NCBI RefSeq assembly: GCF_019880225.1
Contig: NZ_CP082284.1
Location: forward strand, 1,240,001-1,304,000
From: Halobaculum rubrum
Lineage (GTDB): Archaea; Halobacteriota; Halobacteria; Halobacteriales; Haloferacaceae
Direction of reading: 5' to 3'
DNA: 64,000 nt
The position numbers were made by a program, and so were the translations under genes. Positions 28,115 to 36,096 of the stretch are shown one piece after another. Under the pieces are notes generated by a model that was not told the origin of the DNA, did no database searches, and saw only the letters and a list, made by a program, of their open reading frames with translations. Every line of letters starts with the position of its first letter. Position 1 is the stretch's first letter.

Positions 28115-28462
28115 GCGTCCCGGAGCTCGGTTCCGGGGCGCGGCCACGCCGACACGGCCGACCGACGCGCACGAATCGTTCGACGACCGACTCCCCGTTT
28201 CCCGTTTTTCCACCGGCCAGCGGCGGCGTCGCGGGCTGCACGGTCGGACCCCGAGCGTCGACGCAGTGTCCGACCGCCGCGGGCGGGTCCGCGGGTCGGT
28301 CGACCTCGTCGGCCCCGGCGGACCACGCGACGACGGCCGCACCTCGTCGCCGTCGTGTCCGACCGTCGCGGTCGCGAGCCGGTAGTCGGTTCCGTCGGTC
28401 GTCGGTTCACACGCCGGGGGGCGGTCTCGGTTCCGGGGAGCGTGACCGTCGGGGCGGCCGCC
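28115..28462. other. Convergent intergenic gap with T-tracts
   Basis: 348 bp between the convergent ends of cstA and arlJ. Two short T-runs in the plus strand (28198-28200 and 28205-28209) could terminate cstA transcription, as archaeal RNA polymerase stops at T-tracts. The rest is GC-rich without a supported gene, repeat or RNA. Confidence 0.5.
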
Positions 28463-30211
28463 TCAGATCGTGAGGATAGAGCTGACGAGATATTTGGTGA
28501 AGATGGCCACGCCCGATCCGAGCCACGTCATGAGCACGAAGTGGAGGTACGCGTTCGCCTTGTTGCCGCCGTCGATGGTTCGGATCATCACCGACGAGAG
28601 CACGGCGTTGAACAGGATGACGAGCAGGAGCAGGAACTCGATGAGCGCGATGTCGTACACCCCCGCGTAGATGATCTTGCCGACGCCGCCGGCGTTGGTG
28701 ATGTCGAACTGCTGGGAGAGGTCGGCGAGGATGTTCACGACCTGGAGTCCGATGAAGAACGCGAACGCGGAGGCGGACGTGATCCCGTACAACAGCCCGA
28801 TCATCGTCATCGTCGCCTGCCGGCGCTGCTCGCGCAGTTGCATGACCGTGTTCATGTTTTGGGAGATGAGCTCCCCCAGCAGCTTCGGCCGACCGCCCAT
28901 CGAGCGGCCCTCGAGGTACATGTCGGAGAACTTCTGGATGAGGTACGATCGCGTGTCGGTCGCGAAGGTGTACCACGCCTGTTCGGAGCTGATCCGGATG
29001 TTGAGCCGGCGGTACAGGCGGACGATCGCGGGCGTGAGCGCGCCGAAGTCCTTCTCGTGGAGCGTCGCGAGCACGTCGCCGGTCGTCGACTGCTTGGCCG
29101 ACTCGGCGGCGCCGAGCGCACGGATGAACGAGGGGAACTCCCCGTCCCGCTCCTCGATGTTTCGCTCCTCGAACCGGAGCATCACCCCGGTGATCGCCAT
29201 CGGCGTGATCGGGACGCAGATGTACAGCGCGAGCGGGATGTCCTCGAGGAAAAAGAGGAGACCGCGCAGGCCCGGGCCGACGTTGAACAGTCCCGCGCCG
29301 ACGTAGGCGATGAGCGCGATCGTGCCGAAGACGCCGACCGCGAAGCTGGCCCACAGCCGGAAGTCCGAGGGCGCCCCCTCCTCGGAGTGGAACCAGACGG
29401 GGTCGTGCGGAGCCATCGCCCGGATGACGACGTAGAAGCCGAGCTGCACCAGCATGAACAGGACGATGACCGCCGAGACGGTGAGCGTCGGGTTGTCGCC
29501 GGTGAGGATGGGGAGCACGATGGCGAACACCAGCGCGAACGTCATCGAGAGGATCATCGACATGTAGAGGTCCTTCATGACCTCCAGGTTCGCCAGCGCG
29601 CCCTCGTACACCGTGATGTAGTTCTGAATGACCGCGTCCTGCTCGGACAACAGGAACTCGTCGAGCGTCTGGCCGGCGCCGATGGTGTAGCCGAGCCGGT
29701 CGAAGAAGTCGGAGAACACGTCCGAGGGGACCTCCTTCGCCCGGCGACGCAGCGCGTCGTCGAGCGACTGGTTCCACGTGTCGACGAGGTGGACGACCCG
29801 CCCGAGCTCGTCGGCGGCGGCGCCGTACTCCTCCTCGCTCGCGAGCGTCCGGAACACCTCCATCCGGTCGATGTTCGTCGTCGACAGCACCGTCATGTGC
29901 GTCATCACGAGGTGGAGCTGGTTCTCGATGGCCACCTGTCGCCCGTTGAGGTACAGCTTCGGGTAGAACACCGCCGCGACGAACACTAAGATCCCGAGCG
30001 CCGGGATCGGAAGGCGAACCGTCACCGGCAGCGGCAGCAGGAACGCGCCGACGATCGTGAGCAGGAAGAACGCCGCTGAGGGAGCCAGAATGTAGCCGAG
30101 GTACTTCCGCTTGGACATGTCCAGCGCGTCGTACGACGCCACCAGATCGGCGGCAAGCTCCGACGCTGAGTCGGGGAAGAAGTCGGACGCGGACGCGCTG
30201 TTCGTGCTCAT
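28463..30211 (-). CDS. arlJ: ArlJ (FlaJ), archaellum motor membrane platform
   Basis: 582-residue membrane protein homologous to the type II secretion F / TadC family; it anchors ArlI and builds the archaellum core. About nine hydrophobic segments, with two cytoplasmic basic/acidic domains between them. Typical ends are the N-terminal YDALDMSKRKYLGYIL and the C-terminal IAFL-like run ending LVSSILTI. The start lies 9 nt after the arlI stop, so the two form an operon. Complete. Confidence 0.94.
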   Translation of the reverse strand: MSTNSASASDFFPDSASELAADLVASYDALDMSKRKYLGYILAPSAAFFLLTIVGAFLLPLPVTVRLPIPALGILVFVAAVFYPKLYLNGRQVAIENQLHLVMTHMTVLSTTNIDRMEVFRTLASEEEYGAAADELGRVVHLVDTWNQSLDDALRRRAKEVPSDVFSDFFDRLGYTIGAGQTLDEFLLSEQDAVIQNYITVYEGALANLEVMKDLYMSMILSMTFALVFAIVLPILTGDNPTLTVSAVIVLFMLVQLGFYVVIRAMAPHDPVWFHSEEGAPSDFRLWASFAVGVFGTIALIAYVGAGLFNVGPGLRGLLFFLEDIPLALYICVPITPMAITGVMLRFEERNIEERDGEFPSFIRALGAAESAKQSTTGDVLATLHEKDFGALTPAIVRLYRRLNIRISSEQAWYTFATDTRSYLIQKFSDMYLEGRSMGGRPKLLGELISQNMNTVMQLREQRRQATMTMIGLLYGITSASAFAFFIGLQVVNILADLSQQFDITNAGGVGKIIYAGVYDIALIEFLLLLVILFNAVLSSVMIRTIDGGNKANAYLHFVLMTWLGSGVAIFTKYLVSSILTI

Positions 30212-30220
30212 GTGCGGCGC

Positions 30221-31888
30221 TCAGGTCGTGCGGTGCATATCGAAGGGAAGCCCGTCGACGCCGTCGCGCTGGAAGGAGGTGATCGCCTCGTTCACCTCGT
30301 GGTAGCCGAGGATGCCCTCCTGGATCATCCGCTCGATGAGCTCCGCGCGGAAGCTCAGGTCGTCGTAGATGTCGCGGGTGTCGGCGTAGCCCAGCAGCGT
30401 CGCGATCTGCTCTTCGAGCACGTAGGAGTTGTTGCGTCCGCGGAAGACGATCTCGTCTTCCACGGGGTCCCAGTCGAACACCTGGCGGGTGACGACGCCG
30501 TCCATCTCCTTGGAGTACCCCTCGATCTCCTGCACGGAGGTGACCCGGCGGAGCACGTCGTCGCCCTGCTTGACGCGGTTCTGGAACAGCGCCACGTCGG
30601 CCACGTCCATGAACGTCTCCGGGACGTTGATCGGCTCGGACGTGAACCGCTGGATCATCGAGACGATGTCGGAGGCGTGGAACGTCAGCATGACCGGGTG
30701 GCCCGTCTGGGCCGCCTGGAACGCCATTCGACCCTCCGCGCCGCGGACCTCCCCCACGATGATGTAGTCGGGACGCGAGCGGAGCGCGGCCGCGACGAGG
30801 TCGAACATGTCCACGTCGTTCGAGTCGCCGCCGTCGCCCTCCCTCGTGAGGAGCTGCTGCCAGGTGCTGTGGGGCGGGACGACCTCGGCGGTGTCCTCCG
30901 CGGTGTAGATCTTCGAGTCGCGGGGGATGTAGCTGAGGATGGCGTTGAGCGTCGTCGTCTTCCCGGACGCGGTCTCACCGACGACGAAGACGGTCTGCTC
31001 GTTCTCCAGACACAGCCAGAGGTACGCCGCGAGCTCGGGGCTGAGCGTTCCCCACTTCGTGATCTGGTTGATCGAGAGGGGCGTCTCCTCGCCCTGACGG
31101 ATGGTGAGCGAGGAGCCCTTGATCGACACGTCGTCGGAGTAGATGATGTTGATACGCGACCCGTCCGGCAGCGTCGAGTCGATGATGGGGTTGGAGTCGG
31201 AGACGGGGTCGCCCATCCGCTCGCCCATGTTGCGCAGCCAGTTGTCGAACTCCGTGGGCGTGCCGAAGTCGACGGTCGTCTCCATCATGCCGAAGACCCC
31301 GTGGTCGACGTGGCACTCCTTCGGGCCGATGACGTGGATGTCCTCGTTCTCGGGGTCGCGCATGACCGGCTCCAGCGGGCCGAAGCCGACGATGTCGCGG
31401 TTGAGCCGGTAGCGGATGTTGTCGTACGTCTGTTTGGACACCTCGACGCGCCCGAAGTTCTTGATCGACGAGAGCACGTTGCGCCGTCCCTGTTCCTCGG
31501 TGACGGCGGTGACGTCCTCCAGCAGCTCCTCGATGAGGTCGTCGTACCCCGACTCGCCCTCCGGCGCCGGCTTGTGGCCGCTCTGGCGCAGGAGCTTCGA
31601 TTTCACCGTGTCGAGCACCTCCTCTTCGGCGCCCGACAGCGTCGGCTCGACGGTGTAGTACTTCGTGTCCTGCCCGAAGTCGCCGTACACGTGACAGAAG
31701 ATGGGGCCGCCGACCGGGTACAGCACGTTCGGGCGGCGGGTCTCGTGGTCGCCCTCGATCTCGTCGACGAACATCGGGAACTCCCCGGTGATCTGCTTGA
31801 ACTTCTGGAGGTGCTCACGCAGGTGCGGCCGCTTCATCGCCAGCTGTTTCAGCTCGCTCGAGGGGTTCGCCTGTCCTTGATCTGTCAT
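30221..31888 (-). CDS. arlI: ArlI (FlaI), archaellum assembly and rotation ATPase
   Basis: 555-residue secretion ATPase that powers both assembly and rotation of the archaellum. The P-loop is GETASGKTTTLNAIL; the Asp box region is YTAEDTAEVV; Walker B is PDYIIVGEVRGAEG; the His box is TFHASD. The ATG at 31888 is fixed by a strong GGAGGTG sequence ending about six bases upstream, which is unusual here. The stop of a 30-codon leader ORF overlaps this ATG (ATGA). It has its own promoter, separate from arlH. Confidence 0.95.
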   Translation of the reverse strand: MTDQGQANPSSELKQLAMKRPHLREHLQKFKQITGEFPMFVDEIEGDHETRRPNVLYPVGGPIFCHVYGDFGQDTKYYTVEPTLSGAEEEVLDTVKSKLLRQSGHKPAPEGESGYDDLIEELLEDVTAVTEEQGRRNVLSSIKNFGRVEVSKQTYDNIRYRLNRDIVGFGPLEPVMRDPENEDIHVIGPKECHVDHGVFGMMETTVDFGTPTEFDNWLRNMGERMGDPVSDSNPIIDSTLPDGSRINIIYSDDVSIKGSSLTIRQGEETPLSINQITKWGTLSPELAAYLWLCLENEQTVFVVGETASGKTTTLNAILSYIPRDSKIYTAEDTAEVVPPHSTWQQLLTREGDGGDSNDVDMFDLVAAALRSRPDYIIVGEVRGAEGRMAFQAAQTGHPVMLTFHASDIVSMIQRFTSEPINVPETFMDVADVALFQNRVKQGDDVLRRVTSVQEIEGYSKEMDGVVTRQVFDWDPVEDEIVFRGRNNSYVLEEQIATLLGYADTRDIYDDLSFRAELIERMIQEGILGYHEVNEAITSFQRDGVDGLPFDMHRTT

Positions 31889-31977
31889 TGGGGACACCTC
31901 CGTTCCGGCGACGACCGGCGATCGTCGTCGGACGTGACGGCACCGCGCCCCCGACTCCCGACGAGGGTGCTGCTCAT
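31885..31977 (-). CDS. 30-codon leader ORF upstream of arlI
   Basis: Reads MSSTLVGSRGRG to PERRCPQ and stops with a TGA that overlaps the arlI ATG (ATGA). Its ATG lies 31 nt after the TATA-like TTTAAG at 32003-32008, the leaderless distance of this genome, so the transcript should begin at this codon. The arlI Shine-Dalgarno sequence lies inside its last codons. The reading is basic and Ser/Arg-rich, unlike normal haloarchaeal proteins, which suggests translation matters more than product. Confidence 0.6.
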   Translation of the reverse strand: MSSTLVGSRGRGAVTSDDDRRSSPERRCPQ

Positions 31978-32002
31978 TACGACGATACACCCGCGAACGA
32001 GT

Positions 32003-32037
32003 CTTAAACCCTCCCCGCGAGCTATCACTGACGATAA
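32003..32037 (-). promoter_or_regulatory. arlI-leader promoter and inverted-repeat operator
   Basis: Minus-strand order: inverted repeat TTATCG-TCAG-TGATAG (32022-32037), 13 nt of G-rich spacer, TATA-like TTTAAG (32003-32008), then the leader ATG 31 nt on. From operator to ATG this stretch aligns without gaps to the arlCE promoter, with about 50 of 64 positions the same by hand count. Confidence 0.7.
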
Positions 32038-32151
32038 CACGCCGTGGCGTATGCGAACGCGCGGGAACGCGTCCACCGTGGTCGACGGTCGGTCAGACGA
32101 GGGGTCCTGACCGACAGCAGGTCGGCCAGCAGTCACCCGGGCGACGCTCCC

Positions 32152-32910
32152 TCAGGCGACGCTGCGCGACTCGATGACGATACCGGTGCCGGACCGAACG
32201 GAGAACCCGATCGAGTCGCCGACCTGGCTCCCCATCCCGGCGAAGCGCTTCACGGCGATGTTGCGTCGCACGTCGGACCCGACCTCGACCATCTGAAGCT
32301 CCAGGAAGACGTCGGCGATGGATCGGAACGGACCGATCGCGTCGTCGCCGACCGCCGAGGGGTCGACGGTGAGCACGATGACCTTGCCGTTGGAGATCAT
32401 GTCGCGGAAGAACGAGATGATCTCGAGGGCGGCCTGCCGCTCGTCGTTGTTGCGGACGAGCGCCTCGAAGGTGGGGTCGTTGCGGAGGATCGAGTCGAAC
32501 GTGTCGATGATGATCACGTCGGAGTTCCACATCGTCTCCGCCTGCATGAGGAGTTTGAGCAGCTCCTTCCGGTCGGCGTCGGTGTCGGAGAAGTTCCCGC
32601 CCGAATCGAAGTCGGCCGCGAGAAACAGGAGGTCCTCGTTGAGCAGCGGCTTCGTCACGTCGTACCGCAGCGAGTACATCTGGTCGATGAACCCGGAAAC
32701 GGTCAGCTCCGTCGACAACAGCGTGACGGACGCCCCCTCGTCGACGAGGCCGTAGGCGAACCGTTGAGACAGCGCGGACTTTCCGGCGCCGTAATCGCCC
32801 TCCATGAGAACGATGGAGCCGCGCGGGATCCCCCCGCCGAGTTCCTTGTTCAGTTGGTCGCGCTCGGGCATCCCGATCGACAGCAGCGAGTTCTGTTGTG
32901 CTCGTGACAT
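32152..32910 (-). CDS. arlH: ArlH (FlaH), RecA/KaiC-like archaellum ATP-binding protein
   Basis: 252 residues with Walker A in MEGDYGAGKSALSQRF and a Walker B-like DVIIIDTFDSIL. ArlH binds ATP and forms a ring with ArlI and ArlJ at the motor base; it is thought to regulate rather than hydrolyse strongly. It follows arlG by 27 nt and no clear Shine-Dalgarno is seen. After it comes a 263-bp gap with the separate arlI promoter. Confidence 0.94.
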   Translation of the reverse strand: MSRAQQNSLLSIGMPERDQLNKELGGGIPRGSIVLMEGDYGAGKSALSQRFAYGLVDEGASVTLLSTELTVSGFIDQMYSLRYDVTKPLLNEDLLFLAADFDSGGNFSDTDADRKELLKLLMQAETMWNSDVIIIDTFDSILRNDPTFEALVRNNDERQAALEIISFFRDMISNGKVIVLTVDPSAVGDDAIGPFRSIADVFLELQMVEVGSDVRRNIAVKRFAGMGSQVGDSIGFSVRSGTGIVIESRSVA

Positions 32911-32937
32911 TGTAAGCGGTGGATACTGTGGTACGGA

Positions 32938-33390
32938 TCAGGTTCTGAAGCGGAACACTTCCTCGTCGCCGCTGACGACCAGCTTCAGCCGGTGGTCGCC
33001 GGCGGGCAGGTCCGGCGCGGAGAACTCGAGGCGAACGACGTCACCCCGGTGCCAGGTGTCGCCCCCGCCGACGACGGAGACGTTCACTCCGGTCTGATAC
33101 TCGCCGTCGAAGAGGACGTCGACCGTCCCCGGCTCCGCTGGGAGATCCGATGCACCCGTGTTACGGACGTGGATCGTGACGTTCTCGTTGCCCGAGCGGT
33201 TGTACACCTGCGCGCCGGCGTCGGAGACGATCTCGGCGTCGGCGCGGATCTCGCCGGCCACGTCCAGCGACTTCGCCGAGATGGCGTCGCTGACGCGGTC
33301 GACCTCGCTCGTCAGGGTGCCGGCGACCGACGCCGCGACGACGATGGCCGCGATGAACAGGATGAGTTCGGCGGCGCTCCCCCCCGCCAT
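32938..33390 (-). CDS. arlG: ArlG (FlaG), archaellum stator component
   Basis: 150 residues: one N-terminal membrane helix (AAELILFIAAIVVAASVAGT) followed by a beta-sandwich ectodomain related to archaellins (VTIHVRNTGASDLPAEPGTV, then HRLKLVVSG). With ArlF it caps and anchors the motor to the S-layer. It starts one base after the arlF stop, so the pair is translationally linked. Confidence 0.92.
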   Translation of the reverse strand: MAGGSAAELILFIAAIVVAASVAGTLTSEVDRVSDAISAKSLDVAGEIRADAEIVSDAGAQVYNRSGNENVTIHVRNTGASDLPAEPGTVDVLFDGEYQTGVNVSVVGGGDTWHRGDVVRLEFSAPDLPAGDHRLKLVVSGDEEVFRFRT

Positions 33391-33391
33391 C

Positions 33392-33838
33392 TCAGTTCAC
33401 CTCGACCACGTCGCTCGCGTCGCGGACCCCGTGGTCGACGACGACCTGCGTGCGGTTCGGCGCGCTCGCGAGGTCGACCTCGAAGCGCGCGGTCTCGCCC
33501 GGCAGCCACACGTCGGTGTCGACGTTGCCCTCGACGGCGACGGTCGTGTCCGCGGGCGCCGGGATCTCGTTGTCGACGAGCAGCGTCGCGTCGCCGACGT
33601 CGAGGCTCGTAGTGCCGTCGTTAGTGGCGTTCACGACGAGCGTCTCGGAGGTCGTGTTGTACGTCGCGTTCGTCACGGAGACGTCCGTGTTCGCCTGTGC
33701 GAGCGCGCGGTCGGCGGCGTCCTGGCGCGCGTCGCTCACCTGCTCGAAGCCGTTGGCCGCGGCGGGGTAGACGATGCCGACCGCGAGGAACACGCCGAGG
33801 AAGACGACGCCGGCGGAGGCGCTAACGCTGAAGCCCAT
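33392..33838 (-). CDS. arlF: ArlF (FlaF), archaellum stator component
   Basis: 148 residues with an N-terminal membrane helix (ASAGVVFLGVFLAVGIVYPA) and a periplasmic beta-sandwich (ETLVVNATNDGTTSLDVGDA; VDTDVWLPGETARFEVDL). Known ArlF proteins bind S-layer protein. Its first 17 bases overlap the end of arlCE, and it is followed at once by arlG. Confidence 0.92.
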   Translation of the reverse strand: MGFSVSASAGVVFLGVFLAVGIVYPAAANGFEQVSDARQDAADRALAQANTDVSVTNATYNTTSETLVVNATNDGTTSLDVGDATLLVDNEIPAPADTTVAVEGNVDTDVWLPGETARFEVDLASAPNRTQVVVDHGVRDASDVVEVN

Positions 33839-35399
33839 TCATCCCCCCCGAGAGCTGCGGCCACCGGTCGATGACGACCGACTCGGCCGTGGCGTCGGTC
33901 AGCTGCATGATGTACTTGAGCGAGCGCGTGTGGTGGTCCAGATCGAGGTGGTCGGTCCCGGGACGGTCCATGAGGTTGCGATCGATGTCGCCGAAGCCCG
34001 AGAGGAACCCCTTGAGCTGGTCGGCGACCTCCTCGTCGATCCAGTCGACGCGCTCGTAGTAGTTGACCGCGCGCACCGCGTCGGTGGTGGTCGATTCCTC
34101 GACGAGGAACTCCAGCCACTCCATCACCATCAGATCGCCCACGTAATCGCCCGGGAGGCTCGTGAGGTACGGCTTGTCCGGTTCGTCGGAGAGGTCGTCC
34201 TCCTCGACGAACTCGAAGCCGCCGTCGTCGTCGACGCCGGCGCCCCGTCGACTCGGATCCGTCGGCCCCGCCGTCGACTGGGGCGTCGGATCGGGGTCGG
34301 GTTCTGGTTCGGGATCGGGGTCGGGTTCCGGCTCCGCCCCGCCGCCCATGCCGAGGTCGCCGGACTCGTCGTGGCCGTTGGACTCCGGCTCGGCGTCGAG
34401 CGCGTCGAGCGGGTCCTCGGCCTCGTCGGCCGCGGCTTCGGCCTCGGCCTCTGCGGCGTCCTCGTCCCAGTCGGCGTCGCCCGACTCGTACTCGTCTTTC
34501 AGTTCACTGAAACTCTTTCCGCCGCCGTTGTCGGTCCCCATAGTGTCTGAATCGGTGTCATCCGCGTCGTCGTCCCCGAAGCCGTCGAGGTCGTCGTCGA
34601 AGCTGTCCGCCTCGTCCATCCCGTCGAGGTCGTCGTCGAGGCCGTCCGCCTCGTCCATCCCGTCGAGGTCGTCGTCGAGGCCGTCCGCCTCGTCCATCCC
34701 GTCGAGGTCACCCAGTCCGTCGTCGGCTGAGTCCTCATCGAGGTCGTCCATCCCGTCGCCGGCGAGGTCCTCGTCGAAGAACCCCTCGGCGTCGGCGCTC
34801 GCGAGGTCCTCGTCGAGGTCCTCCTCGCTCTCCTCCTCGCCGCCGGTGTCGTCGAACAGTCCGAACCCACCTTCGCCGCCGAAGTCGCCGCCGCCACCGC
34901 CCTGCACGTCGTCGACGAAGGGGTTGATCCCCCGCGTGACCATCTCGTAGATGTCGAGCAGGCTGCGGACGTCCTCCCCCATGTCCTCGACTTTCCCGGA
35001 GATCTCCTCGTTCTCCGAGCGAACCGTGTTGACCGTCGAGGAGAGGCTCGCGACCTCGTTCTCGAGATCGTCGACGCGCTTCTCCAGCTCCGCGACCCCG
35101 TCGTCGCCGCCGCCGCCCTCGTCCCCGCCGAAGGGGTCGTCGTCGTCCCAGTCGTCCATGCCGCCGAGGTCGCCGAGGTCGTCGTCGTCGCCGCCGCCGC
35201 CGCCGTCGCCGCCGAAGGCGCCGTCGTCGCCGCCGAGCAGATCGTCGCCGTCGTCGTCGACGTCCCCGGGCCCGTCGTCGCCGTCGCGGAAGCGATCGAG
35301 CAGACTGGCTCCCAGGAGCCCCAACGAGACGAGGAGTGTCGCGTCGGCCCCCGGGATCCCGCCGACTCCTGCTCCCGATAGCGCGGTGAGGAGACCCAT
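33822..35399 (-). CDS. arlCE: ArlCE, fused chemotaxis-adaptor ring protein of the archaellum
   Basis: 525 residues. The N-terminus has one hydrophobic segment (GADATLLVSLGLLGASLLDRF). It is followed by an Asp/Gly-rich stretch, a coiled coil (VAELEKRVDDLENEVASLSS) and a long acidic linker with 13-residue repeats. The C-terminal ~110 residues form the ArlD/E domain (YLTSLPGDYVGDLMVMEWLE). The protein takes the CheF/CheY signal to the motor. The ATG at 35399 follows TTTAAG by 31 nt; a longer start would swallow the promoter. Larger than many ArlCE proteins because of the linker. Confidence 0.9.
   Translation of the reverse strand: MGLLTALSGAGVGGIPGADATLLVSLGLLGASLLDRFRDGDDGPGDVDDDGDDLLGGDDGAFGGDGGGGGDDDDLGDLGGMDDWDDDDPFGGDEGGGGDDGVAELEKRVDDLENEVASLSSTVNTVRSENEEISGKVEDMGEDVRSLLDIYEMVTRGINPFVDDVQGGGGGDFGGEGGFGLFDDTGGEEESEEDLDEDLASADAEGFFDEDLAGDGMDDLDEDSADDGLGDLDGMDEADGLDDDLDGMDEADGLDDDLDGMDEADSFDDDLDGFGDDDADDTDSDTMGTDNGGGKSFSELKDEYESGDADWDEDAAEAEAEAAADEAEDPLDALDAEPESNGHDESGDLGMGGGAEPEPDPDPEPEPDPDPTPQSTAGPTDPSRRGAGVDDDGGFEFVEEDDLSDEPDKPYLTSLPGDYVGDLMVMEWLEFLVEESTTTDAVRAVNYYERVDWIDEEVADQLKGFLSGFGDIDRNLMDRPGTDHLDLDHHTRSLKYIMQLTDATAESVVIDRWPQLSGGMNGLQR
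34584..34709 (-). repeat. 39-bp in-frame tandem repeat inside arlCE
   Basis: Three near-identical 39-bp units, with phase marks at 34605, 34644 and 34683, encode a 13-residue acidic repeat of the form LDGMDEADGLDDD. Degenerate copies flank them. Since 39 is a multiple of 3, copy changes keep the frame. Confidence 0.85.
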
Positions 35400-35424
35400 T
35401 ACGCCAGAACACCCCCGAGCGAAA

Positions 35425-35459
35425 CTTAAACCCATCCCGCAGATTATCGCACCCGATAA
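35425..35459 (-). promoter_or_regulatory. arlCE promoter with perfect inverted-repeat operator
   Basis: Minus strand: perfect palindromic arms TTATCG-GGTG-CGATAA (35444-35459), 13-nt G-rich spacer, TATA-like TTTAAG (35425-35430), and the arlCE ATG 31 nt on. This is the cleanest member of the shared motif and probably starts the arlCE-F-G-H transcript. Confidence 0.72.
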
Positions 35460-35549
35460 CAGCGGTTCGGTGACTCCCTCGGCCGAGATCGGGGAGACCG
35501 CGCCCGGAGAACGTGACCGCGTGCCGATCGAACGTCGACCGCGAACTCT

Positions 35550-36089
35550 CTACAGTACGATCGTCTCGCCGCCGGCGTACGAGACGTGGAGCGCACCGGT
35601 GGCGGTGTCGAACCGAAGCGACCGTCCGCGGTCGCCGCCGGTGTCGGTTCCGTCGACGACGATACCGCGCTCGCTGAGCGCCGCCTCCGCTGCGGCGACG
35701 TTGCGGTTGCCGACCGAGCCGTCCGTTCCGTTGGCGTTGAACTCGATCATCTCGGCGGCGCCGGCGATCTTCGCGCGGACCCCGTCCGGGTCGGCCCCGG
35801 CGTCCGCCATCGCGTCGACCGTCGCGTCGATACCGTCGACCACGAACTTCTCGGGGGCCCCCGGGCGGCCGTCGGCGACGGGGAGCATCGCGTGTAAGAG
35901 TGCGCCGACGCCCGCGCTCGGATCGGAGAGCGCGACGCCGAGACACGAGCCGAGCCCGCTGGTGACGAGCACCGCACCGTCGTCGGCGACGACCGCATCG
36001 GAGAGTCCGACCTTCAGTCGCGGCGCGGACTCCTCGGACGCCGGCGCCGCCGACGGCGCGCCGGCGCTCGACGAGTTGGTCGGGCTCAC
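35550..36089 (-). CDS. cheD: CheD, receptor glutamine deamidase
   Basis: 179 residues. CheD deamidates transducers and interacts with CheC. The catalytic Cys is in GLGSCLGVALSDP and the catalytic His in ALLHAMLPVADG. The N-terminal ~25 residues are a disordered Ser/Ala stretch. No ATG is available; the GTG at 36089 lies seven bases after the cheC stop and is the most sensible start. Third gene of cheY-cheC-cheD; a 150-bp gap with a new promoter then leads to arlCE. Confidence 0.9.
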   Translation of the reverse strand: MSPTNSSSAGAPSAAPASEESAPRLKVGLSDAVVADDGAVLVTSGLGSCLGVALSDPSAGVGALLHAMLPVADGRPGAPEKFVVDGIDATVDAMADAGADPDGVRAKIAGAAEMIEFNANGTDGSVGNRNVAAAEAALSERGIVVDGTDTGGDRGRSLRFDTATGALHVSYAGGETIVL

Positions 36090-36096
36090 GGTCGCC

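Noticed and set aside
24884..28342. A 1152-codon minus-strand open frame
   Set aside because: It runs antisense to arsA and cstA, which have clear families, promoters and start sites. Its composition (Arg/Asp/Gly/His-rich, no domains) is that of a high-G+C shadow frame.
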